From CAYOUV01 sp964407265 (GTDB lineage: Bacteria; Chloroflexota; Anaerolineae; Anaerolineales; Villigracilaceae): a stretch of DNA of 5,028 bases. How positions within the stretch are numbered: position 1 is the stretch's first letter; every line of letters starts with the position of its first letter. Shown piece by piece: positions 1 to 5,028 of the stretch. The notes under the pieces were generated by a model. The model was not told where the DNA came from. It saw only the letters and a program-made list of their open reading frames with translations, and searched no databases. Where the stretch lies: contig CAYOUV010000116.1 of NCBI GenBank assembly GCA_964407265.1, positions 1 to 5,028 of the forward strand, written 5' to 3'. The translations under genes and the position numbers were made by a program.

Positions 1-519
1 CTCTTCGCCGGCTGGATGCTGGCCATGACCTACGTCCCGGTAGCGGTCGGGCAGATCTACAGCGGCACGGACCCGGCCACGATGGTCGGGATCGTGCTCG
101 GCGCGGGCGGATTCGTGGCACTGGTGCTGGGTCCCGCCCTGGGCGCGCTGGCGGATAAAGTTGGGATGTGGCGCGTGCTGATCGCCGGCGCCGTGATCGA
201 GGTGCTGTTATGGCCGCTGCTGGCCGTCTTCCGCGACCTGAACGGATTTGCAGTGATCTACGCCCTGGTCAACGGGTTGGGTTCAGGCGTCTTCGCGCTC
301 TCGTTTTCGGTGTTGGCGGCCTCGGCCTCCAGCCAGGTGCGCGGACGGGTGATGGCTTTCGCCTACCTGCCGGTCAATATCGGGGTGATGATCGGGCCGG
401 CCATTGGCAGCCTGGTGACCAAGGGGACGGTCTTCGCTGCCTTCCCGACCGCTGCGGTCCTGACCACGCTCAGCATCTTCCTGCTGGTGGCTGCACAGCG
501 CCGGGCTGTAACGGCTTGA
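1..519 (+). CDS. Major facilitator superfamily (MFS) transporter, C-terminal part (start outside window)
   Basis: The reading frame is open from the first base, so the gene starts upstream; 172 C-terminal residues are present, about the second half of a usual 400-residue, 12-helix MFS carrier. The visible part is very hydrophobic, with about six likely membrane spans near residues 1-20, 28-48, 57-75, 82-105, 117-138 and 143-165 of the fragment. A loop motif GALADKVGMW (residues 48-57) matches the MFS motif A (GxxxDrxGrr type) that repeats between helices 8 and 9 in the C-terminal half. A second family-like stretch, QVRGRVMAF followed by a Pro/Gly-rich helix (residues 112-137), resembles the helix 10-11 region of drug/metabolite antiporters. 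It would act in the cytoplasmic membrane as a secondary transporter. Substrate and direction of transport cannot be inferred. The protein ends with a short basic tail (AQRRAVTA), as is common. The ATG at base 16 is internal, not the start. Confidence 0.85.
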   Translation, partial: LFAGWMLAMTYVPVAVGQIYSGTDPATMVGIVLGAGGFVALVLGPALGALADKVGMWRVLIAGAVIEVLLWPLLAVFRDLNGFAVIYALVNGLGSGVFALSFSVLAASASSQVRGRVMAFAYLPVNIGVMIGPAIGSLVTKGTVFAAFPTAAVLTTLSIFLLVAAQRRAVTA

Positions 520-548
520 GAGAATTTACGGGCGAGACATCCGCTCAA

Positions 549-578
549 GTGGCAGCCGCTCCCGAACTGTACTATAAT
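549..578 (+). promoter_or_regulatory. Predicted sigma-70-type promoter for the E1-E2 genes
   Basis: A perfect -10 hexamer TATAAT lies at 573-578. A -35-like GTGGCA (4 of 6 matches to TTGACA) lies at 549-554, giving an 18-bp spacer. The predicted transcription start is near 584-586, leaving a leader of roughly 115 bases before the E1 ATG at 699. It sits in the only sizeable gap before the E1 gene and is oriented correctly. The -35 match is modest, so an activator could be needed; a CCGCTC hexamer occurs on both sides of the -35 (541-546 and 556-561). Prediction is by consensus match only. Confidence 0.55.
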
Positions 579-592
579 CTGGACAGACTATA
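573..592. promoter_or_regulatory. Near-perfect dyad overlapping the -10 box (candidate operator)
   Basis: The left arm TATAATCTG (573-581) and right arm CAGACTATA (584-592) are inverted repeats with 8 of 9 positions complementary, separated by GA. The dyad covers the -10 hexamer and the predicted transcription start, the classic position for a repressor that blocks polymerase. I do not recognise the motif as the site of a known regulator, and no regulator gene is in the window. Part of the symmetry comes from the TATA core of the promoter itself, so chance cannot be excluded. Confidence 0.4.
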
Positions 593-698
593 CCCAAATA
601 CTGCTTCTTTCAGCCACTAATGCTGTGCAGCGACAATGGATCATGCGCGTCGAAGACATCAAGCTCCAGCGATACCCGCTGTCAGGCAGGAGAGATAA

Positions 699-3116
699 AT
701 GCCAAAAAAGAAAACTTCTGACCTTCCCCTTCCAGTAGAAGAAATCCTCAAAGATTACCGCCTGGCTTACAAGAGCCGCCAGGCATCGCTGATCGGCCGG
801 CGCGAAGTGCTGTCCGGCAAAGCTAAATTCGGAATCTTCGGCGATGGCAAAGAGCTGGCCAACATTGCCATCGCCCGTTCCTTCCAAAAGGGAGATTGGC
901 GCGCAGGCTACTACCGCGACCAGACCTGGATGTTCGCCCTGGAGGCCTACAGCATCCAGGCTTTTTTTGCCGAACTGTATGCCCACGCCGACCTGGGGGC
1001 CGAGCCGGCCACCGGTGGGCGCTCGATGAACGCCCATTTTGCCACCCGCTACCTGAATCCGGACGGCAGTTGGAAGGACCAGACCGAAATGTACAACGTC
1101 TCGGCCGATGTTTCGCCAACCGGCTCACAGATGCCGCGTTCGGTCGGATTGGCCTACGCCTCGGTCGTCTACCGCGAGTTGAAAACACTCAAGAAATTCA
1201 AGCAATTCTCCAAAAATGGGGACGAAGTGCTGTTCGCCGCCATCGGCAACGCCTCCACCGCCGAGGGCATGTTCTGGGAAGCCGTTAACGCCATCGGCGT
1301 GCTCCAGGCTCCGGCCGTGCTGACCGTTTATGACGACGGTTACGGGATCTCGGTCCCCAACCAGTTCCAGATGGTCAAGGAGAACATCTACGCCATTTTG
1401 AAGGGTTTCCAGCGTGATCCCTGTCCGGAGCCGGAGTGCGAGCGCGGCTACGACCTGTACCAGGTCAACGGCTGGGATTATCCCGCGCTGATCGAAACCT
1501 ACCAGGCTGCAGCCGAGATCGCCCGTCAGTACCACATCCCATCGCTGGTGCACGTCACCGAGCTGACCCAGCCGCAGGGACACAGCACCTCCGGTTCGCA
1601 GGAGCGCTACAAATCCCCCGAGCGGCTGAAATGGGAAGAGCAGTTCGACTGCGTGCGCAAGATGCGCGAATGGCTGCTGGCAAGCGACCTGGCCTCCGAA
1701 AAAGAGTTAAAAGCCTGGGAAGCAGAGGATCACCAGCAAGTCGAGGACATCCGCAAGACGGCCTGGGAGGCCTTCCTGACGCCCATCCTGGATGAGCGCC
1801 AGCAGGTGCTGGACAGGCTGGACGAGGTCGCGACCAGCTCCTCTCACGCGGAGCAACTAAAGGGAATCAGAGCGCGCCTGGCGTCAGTCCCCAACCCGAT
1901 CCGGCGCGACATTCACATTCATCTACACGAAGCTCTGCGCGTTCTGCGCGACGATCCCAACCCGTCCAAGCAGGTGCTGGTACAGTGGAAGAACGAGCAG
2001 GAGGCAGTCAACCAGCAGCGTTACAGCTCCCATCTGTACAGCCAGAGCGACCGATCCGCAATGAAAGTGCTGGAAGTCAAGCCGGTCTACAAGGACGACT
2101 CGCCGGTTGAGATGGGCTTCGAGGTAATCAACGCCTGTTTCGACGCGGCCCTGGCGCGCGATCCGCGCCTGATCGCTTTCGGCGAGGACCTCGGCCAGTT
2201 AGGCGACGTCAACCAGGGCTTCAAGGGCATGCAGGATAAATACGGCACGATCCGCGTGACCGACACCGGCATCCGCGAGGCCACCATCCTGGGCCAGGCA
2301 ATCGGCATGGCCATGCGCGGGCTGCGCCCGATCTGCGAGATCCAATACCTGGATTACCTGCTCTACGCCCTGCAGATCATGTCCGACGACCTGGCCACAC
2401 TGCACTGGCGTACGGCGGGCGGGCAAAAAGCGCCGGTCATCGTGCGCACCCGCGGCCACCGGCTGGAGGGCATCTGGCATTCGGGCTCGCTGATCTCCGG
2501 CATCATGAACCTGATCCGCGGCATGTACCTGCTGGTCCCGCGCGACATGACCCGCGCCGCGGGCTTTTACAACACCATGCTGCAGTCCGACGAACCGGCC
2601 CTGATCATCGAGGTGCTCAACGGTTATCGCGTCAAGGAGCGCCTGCCCGCCAACATCGGCGAACTGAGCGTGCCCCTGGGTGTGCCCGAGGTTATCCGCC
2701 CGGGGGATGACCTGACGCTGGTGACTTACGGCGCCTGCTGCCGCATCGCCCTCGAATCCGCCGAGCAACTGGCCAAAGTGGGCATCGGTATTGAAGTGAT
2801 CGACGTGCAGTCCCTGCTGCCCTTTGACATTCACAGCCAAATCGTCGAGTCGCTCAAGAAGACCAACCGCATCCTGTTCGTGGACGAAGACGTGCCCGGC
2901 GGCACAACCGCCTACATGCTGCGCGAGGTGATCGAGAAGCAGGGCGGCTATTACTGGCTCGATTCCCCGCCCCGCACCCTGTCCAGCACGCAGCATCGTC
3001 CCGCCTACGGCTCGGACGGCGACTACTGGTCCAAGCCCAACGCCGAGAGTATCTTTGATGCTGTCTACGAAATGATGCACGAGGTCGATCCGGCAGCCTA
3101 TCCGAAAATCCGTTAA
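699..3116 (+). CDS. 2-oxoacid dehydrogenase complex E1 component, fused alpha and beta subunits (thiamine diphosphate-dependent)
   Basis: This 805-residue protein joins the two E1 subunits that are usually separate (about 330-400 and 330-350 residues). It should decarboxylate a 2-oxoacid on thiamine diphosphate (ThDP) and reductively acylate the lipoyl group of E2 in the cytoplasm. Alpha half, about residues 15-330: YYRDQTW (71-77), GGRSMNAHFATRYL (106-119), a ThDP/Mg motif with G183-N184-A185, E189-G190, N197 and D212-D213, and the GHSTS loop (294-298) with the expected active-site His295. A charged, helical linker follows at about 305-455. Beta half, about 460-800: GEDLG with Glu496, DTGIREA with Glu527, EIQYLDY (547-553), GIWHSG with His594, and VDEDVPGG near 728-735. 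The fused order and motifs resemble the E1 proteins annotated as 2-oxoisovalerate or generic 'dehydrogenase E1' in Bacteroidota and related groups, and differ from AceE/SucA. The ATG is chosen because GGAGAGA (689-695) lies just upstream. The GDG...NN signature is altered to GNA...DD. Substrate is undetermined: branched-chain 2-oxoacids or pyruvate are both possible. Confidence 0.93.
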   Translation: MPKKKTSDLPLPVEEILKDYRLAYKSRQASLIGRREVLSGKAKFGIFGDGKELANIAIARSFQKGDWRAGYYRDQTWMFALEAYSIQAFFAELYAHADLGAEPATGGRSMNAHFATRYLNPDGSWKDQTEMYNVSADVSPTGSQMPRSVGLAYASVVYRELKTLKKFKQFSKNGDEVLFAAIGNASTAEGMFWEAVNAIGVLQAPAVLTVYDDGYGISVPNQFQMVKENIYAILKGFQRDPCPEPECERGYDLYQVNGWDYPALIETYQAAAEIARQYHIPSLVHVTELTQPQGHSTSGSQERYKSPERLKWEEQFDCVRKMREWLLASDLASEKELKAWEAEDHQQVEDIRKTAWEAFLTPILDERQQVLDRLDEVATSSSHAEQLKGIRARLASVPNPIRRDIHIHLHEALRVLRDDPNPSKQVLVQWKNEQEAVNQQRYSSHLYSQSDRSAMKVLEVKPVYKDDSPVEMGFEVINACFDAALARDPRLIAFGEDLGQLGDVNQGFKGMQDKYGTIRVTDTGIREATILGQAIGMAMRGLRPICEIQYLDYLLYALQIMSDDLATLHWRTAGGQKAPVIVRTRGHRLEGIWHSGSLISGIMNLIRGMYLLVPRDMTRAAGFYNTMLQSDEPALIIEVLNGYRVKERLPANIGELSVPLGVPEVIRPGDDLTLVTYGACCRIALESAEQLAKVGIGIEVIDVQSLLPFDIHSQIVESLKKTNRILFVDEDVPGGTTAYMLREVIEKQGGYYWLDSPPRTLSSTQHRPAYGSDGDYWSKPNAESIFDAVYEMMHEVDPAAYPKIR

Positions 3117-3168
3117 CCGCAAAGCGCACCAGGAAGTTCGGCATTGGTTCCACGCGACTTTTGCGGTT
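3115..3168. repeat. Inverted repeat in the E1-E2 intergenic spacer
   Basis: AACCGCAAA (3115-3123, beginning in the E1 stop codon) is exactly complementary to TTTGCGGTT (3160-3168), with a 36-base loop. Inside the loop GGAA (3132-3135) can pair with TTCC (3148-3151) and CGC (3125-3127) with GCG (3154-3156), so a branched or interrupted hairpin is possible. A small CCGC/GCGG stem (3186-3189 with 3194-3197) follows just before the E2 ribosome binding site. No T-run follows, so it does not look like an intrinsic terminator. It may stabilise or process the joint mRNA, or be the remnant of an intergenic repeat; the role is inferred, not shown. Confidence 0.5.
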
Positions 3169-3215
3169 CGAACATCCCGTACTCTCCGCGTCTGCGGTGA
3201 AGAAGGAGAGAAATC

Positions 3216-4454
3216 ATGGCAACCAAAGTACTTGTCCCGCGCCTTGGCGAAGGCGTTGAAGAAGTCACGGTGACCAAGTGGCTCAAGCAGGAGGGCGAAC
3301 AGGTCAACGAGCTCGAGCCGCTGCTGGAGGTCAACACCGACAAGGTCGATACCGAGATCCCGGCTCCGGCCAGCGGGACGGTCCTGAAAATCGTAATGGC
3401 TGAAAACACCCCCGCCAAGGTCGGGCAGGTCCTGGCCTGGATCGGGGAGCCGGGCGAGGCACTGAGCAGTGAACAGTCGGCAGCAGGCGGTGAAGCGGCC
3501 AAAGTCGAGCCAAAACCAGAAACAAAGAGCCCAGCTACACCGTCCGCAAAAGGCCAACCAATCCCTGCCAACCGTGACCTGGGCTTCATCTCCCCCGTGG
3601 TGGCCAAGATCGCCGCCGAGCATAACCTGGATTTGGGGCAGGTGTCCGGCACCGGCCTGAACGGGCGCATCACCAAAAAGGACGTGCTGGCCTTCGTCGA
3701 AGGGCGGAAGACCCCGCCTGCTGGTGCTGCGCCAACCGCTCCCGCCCCGGTTTCGCTGCAGGGCGACCAGTTGATCCCGCACAACACCATCCGCAGGCAG
3801 ATCGCCGAGCACATGCTGCTGTCCAAGCGCACTTCGCCGCACGTACTGACCGTGATGGAGGTCGACCTGAGCCGCGTGGTGGCGCATCGCGCAGCCAACA
3901 AAGCCGCCTTCTCCCGCGACGGCGTCAATCTGACCTACACCGCCTACTTCATGCAGGCCATCGTGGCCGGCTTGCGCGCCTACCCCAACGTAAACTCCTC
4001 CTGGACAGATGAGGGCTTGCTCATCCATGCCGTCATCAACCTCGGAATGGCCACCTCGCTCGGCCCGGACGGCTTGATCGTGCCAGTCATCAAGCATGCG
4101 GACGGGTTGTCCCTGCTGGGCATGGCCCGCGCGGTCAACGACCTGGCAAATCGCGCCCGCGCGCGTAAACTGCAGCCGGACGAGGTCAAGGGCGGCACCT
4201 TCACCCTGACCAATCACGGCATCAGCGGCTCGCTGTTCGCCTTCCCGGTCATCAACCAGCCGCAGTGCGGCATCCTGGGCGTCGGCGCCCTGCAGAAGCG
4301 CGCCGTGGTCCTGACCGACCCGGATGGGAACGACTCGATCGCCATCCGCCCGATGCTCTACCTGTCCTTCGTCTTCGATCACCGCATCCTGGACGGAGCC
4401 AGCGCGGACGCCTTTTTATCCAGAGTCAAAGAGACCCTGGAAAACTGGGCCTGA
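3216..4454 (+). CDS. 2-oxoacid dehydrogenase complex E2 component (dihydrolipoamide acyltransferase)
   Basis: The 412-residue protein has the full E2 layout. An N-terminal lipoyl domain (about 2-77) carries the NTDKVDTEI loop, with Lys43 as the lipoylation site. A Pro/Ala/Lys/Glu-rich flexible linker (about 80-118) leads to a peripheral-subunit-binding domain (about 121-161, FISPVVAKIA then GTGLNGRITKKDV), which docks E1 and/or E3. After a second Pro/Ala linker comes the acyltransferase domain (about 185-412), with GTFTLTNHGISGS (327-339), INQPQCGILGVG (346-357) and the catalytic signature DHRILDGA (388-395), where His389 and Asp393 are the expected active-site residues. It transfers the acyl group from dihydrolipoyl-lysine to CoA and should form the core of the complex. 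One lipoyl domain and about 410 residues are typical of bacterial branched-chain or 2-oxoglutarate E2 proteins and of many pyruvate ones. It lies 99 bp after the E1 gene and is probably cotranscribed with it. GGAGAGA at 3205-3211 supports the ATG. Acyl specificity cannot be read from the motifs. All catalytic residues are present. Confidence 0.95.
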   Translation: MATKVLVPRLGEGVEEVTVTKWLKQEGEQVNELEPLLEVNTDKVDTEIPAPASGTVLKIVMAENTPAKVGQVLAWIGEPGEALSSEQSAAGGEAAKVEPKPETKSPATPSAKGQPIPANRDLGFISPVVAKIAAEHNLDLGQVSGTGLNGRITKKDVLAFVEGRKTPPAGAAPTAPAPVSLQGDQLIPHNTIRRQIAEHMLLSKRTSPHVLTVMEVDLSRVVAHRAANKAAFSRDGVNLTYTAYFMQAIVAGLRAYPNVNSSWTDEGLLIHAVINLGMATSLGPDGLIVPVIKHADGLSLLGMARAVNDLANRARARKLQPDEVKGGTFTLTNHGISGSLFAFPVINQPQCGILGVGALQKRAVVLTDPDGNDSIAIRPMLYLSFVFDHRILDGASADAFLSRVKETLENWA

Positions 4455-4469
4455 GCTTCGCTGAGTGAG

Positions 4470-4498
4470 GCGTGGTAAGAACCCATCCAATAACACGC
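4470..4498 (+). terminator. Weak hairpin downstream of the E2 gene (possible terminator)
   Basis: GCGTGGTA (4470-4477) pairs with TAACACGC (4491-4498) with one mismatch across a 13-base loop, 15 bases after the E2 stop codon. The stem is short and no T-run follows directly; the nearest is at 4516-4520, about 17 bases further on. It may attenuate read-through into the methyltransferase gene, but it is a poor match to a classical intrinsic terminator. Confidence 0.22.
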
Positions 4499-4542
4499 TC
4501 TTAACAACTAGCATATTTTTATACCAAATTTAAAGGTAGTTT
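4499..4542 (+). promoter_or_regulatory. AT-rich leader of the methyltransferase gene (possible promoter, no clear hexamers)
   Basis: This stretch is sharply AT-rich compared with the surrounding coding DNA. It includes TTAACA (4501-4506), CATATTTTTATA (4512-4523) and AAATTTAAA (4526-4534). Such composition before a start codon is typical of a promoter. However, no -35/-10 pair with 16-18 bp spacing stands out: TTAACA is only 13 bp from TATACC (4520-4525). An independent promoter here is plausible but unproven; read-through from the E1-E2 transcript is the alternative. Confidence 0.25.
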
Positions 4543-4549
4543 GGAGAGA
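4543..4549 (+). promoter_or_regulatory. Ribosome binding site that fixes the methyltransferase start at ATG 4553
   Basis: GGAGAGA lies 3 bases before ATG 4553. The same heptamer precedes the E1 gene (689-695, 3-base gap) and the E2 gene (3205-3211, 4-base gap). A longer frame could start at TTG 4541, but that codon overlaps the start of this site and has only a weak AAAGG (4532-4536) close upstream, so ATG 4553 is preferred. Confidence 0.75.
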
Positions 4550-4552
4550 AAA

Positions 4553-5020
4553 ATGACTGAACACAGCGATCACGCACAAGTGGCTATCCATCCGCCGCTG
4601 ATCTTCCTGGGTTTTTTGATCCTGGCCCTGGTTCTGGGCTGGATCGTGCCGATCCCCAACCCCTGGCTGCTGGCCTTGCGCTGGACCGGCGGGTTAGCCC
4701 TGCTGGTTGGCGTAATCCTGACCGGTACAGCCATCTCGCAGATGGTCAAAGCCGCGACCACGCCCGACCCGCACCAGCCGGTGACGGCCCTGGTGCGGGG
4801 TGGACCGTATCGTTTCACGCGCAATCCGATCTATCTGGGCTTCCTGCACACCTATCTCGGCGTGACCTTGTTATCTGGCACGCTGTGGGGCCTGCTGCTG
4901 GCCCCAGTAATGATCTGGGCCTTCAATCGCCTGGTCATCCGCGCCGAGGAAGCCTATCTGGAAGGCAAATTCGGCGGGGCGTACTCCCAGTACAAATCCC
5001 AGGTGCGGCGCTGGCTGTAA
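4553..5020 (+). CDS. Isoprenylcysteine carboxyl methyltransferase (ICMT/PEMT-like) family membrane protein
   Basis: This 155-residue integral membrane protein has about four hydrophobic segments, near residues 13-33, 38-60, 94-109 and 111-127. The family signature is clear: GGPYRFTRNPIYLG (83-96), followed after the last helices by RAEEAYLEGKFGGAY (130-144) and a basic C-terminal end (YKSQVRRWL). In the ICMT/PEMT-like families, the Arg-Asn-Pro segment and the downstream Glu-Glu and Tyr-Arg-Trp region form the S-adenosylmethionine site at the membrane face. Length matches small bacterial members of about 150-200 residues. Bacterial homologues mostly have no proven substrate; methylation of a lipid, isoprenoid-linked or other small membrane molecule is possible, and protein prenylcysteine methylation is unlikely in bacteria. 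The gene starts 98 bp after the E2 gene and has its own AT-rich leader, so it may be a separate transcription unit. No functional link with the dehydrogenase complex is evident. The start is ATG 4553, supported by the ribosome binding site at 4543-4549, rather than TTG 4541. Confidence 0.85.
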   Translation: MTEHSDHAQVAIHPPLIFLGFLILALVLGWIVPIPNPWLLALRWTGGLALLVGVILTGTAISQMVKAATTPDPHQPVTALVRGGPYRFTRNPIYLGFLHTYLGVTLLSGTLWGLLLAPVMIWAFNRLVIRAEEAYLEGKFGGAYSQYKSQVRRWL

Positions 5021-5028
5021 GCTTAAAG

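Noticed and set aside
168..620. A 150-codon + strand frame overlapping the transporter
   Set aside because: It is out of frame with a well-supported membrane protein and its translation is Arg/Gly-rich and low in hydrophobic spans, as expected of a shadow frame.
636..698. A 20-codon ORF whose TAA directly abuts the E1 ATG (possible leader peptide)
   Set aside because: It has no Shine-Dalgarno sequence upstream and no enrichment for branched-chain residues that would suggest attenuation, and short ORFs like this are expected by chance.
520..738. The transporter frame stays open for over 70 codons after its TGA at 517-519, suggesting read-through or a recoded stop
   Set aside because: The translated extension has no membrane or family-like features, it crosses the predicted promoter and the E1 start, and the transporter already ends in a normal basic tail.
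643..738. A 31-codon ORF overlapping the start of E1 in another frame
   Set aside because: It lacks a ribosome binding site and overlaps the strong E1 start region; the peptide has no recognisable features.
3113..3928. A 271-codon - strand open frame across the E1-E2 spacer and E2 gene
   Set aside because: It is Ser/Arg/Ala/Pro-rich without family motifs and lies opposite the lipoyl, binding and catalytic domains of E2; it is a shadow frame.
2199..4382. A 727-codon open frame on the - strand antisense to E1 and E2
   Set aside because: It runs opposite two clearly conserved genes and through their spacer, has a His/Gln/Asp/Gly-rich composition with no recognisable domain, and is explained by GC-rich codon bias removing antisense stop codons.
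4541..4552. A TTG start giving a 159-residue methyltransferase
   Set aside because: The TTG codon overlaps the start of GGAGAGA, which is ideally placed for ATG 4553; the extra residues (LERK) add nothing family-like.
1..5028. Search by eye for CRISPR arrays, tRNA genes, insertion sequences, phage genes or defence systems
   Set aside because: No regularly spaced repeats, cloverleaf-like segments, transposase motifs or terminal inverted repeats were seen; coding density by housekeeping-type genes leaves only short gaps of about 100-180 bp.

Overview
The window is about 5 kb of GC-rich bacterial chromosome with four protein genes, all on the + strand. The layout is ordinary metabolic-operon DNA. 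I see no mobile element, CRISPR array, tRNA or rRNA, and no convincing case for a wholly new system. High GC, strong GC bias at third codon positions and a fused E1 alpha-beta protein suggest an environmental bacterium. Chloroflexota (Anaerolineae-like) is my best guess, but it is a weak inference from protein style, and other phyla (Bacteroidota, Acidobacteriota) carry similar fused E1 proteins.

Layout. Positions 1-519 hold the C-terminal half of a major facilitator superfamily transporter whose start lies off the left edge. Positions 520-698 are non-coding; they contain a perfect TATAAT box overlapped by a near-perfect 20-bp dyad, which looks like the promoter and possible operator of the next gene. 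Positions 699-3116 encode an 805-residue single-chain E1 component of a 2-oxoacid dehydrogenase complex, with alpha-type and beta-type halves fused. After 99 bp containing an inverted repeat, positions 3216-4454 encode the E2 dihydrolipoamide acyltransferase with one lipoyl domain, a peripheral-subunit-binding domain and a catalytic domain. An AT-rich gap of 98 bp leads to a small membrane methyltransferase of the isoprenylcysteine carboxyl methyltransferase (ICMT/PEMT-like) class at 4553-5020, which ends 8 bp before the window edge.

How the genes work together. E1 decarboxylates a 2-oxoacid on thiamine diphosphate and passes the acyl group to the lipoyl-lysine of E2, which transfers it to CoA. 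The third component, E3 (dihydrolipoamide dehydrogenase), is not in the window and must be encoded elsewhere. The substrate (pyruvate, branched-chain 2-oxoacids or another) cannot be settled from the sequence. The transporter and the methyltransferase have no obvious mechanistic link to the complex.

The points most worth a second look are the altered thiamine-diphosphate/Mg motif of E1 (GNA...DD instead of GDG...NN), the dyad on the -10 box, and the inverted-repeat spacer between the E1 and E2 genes.
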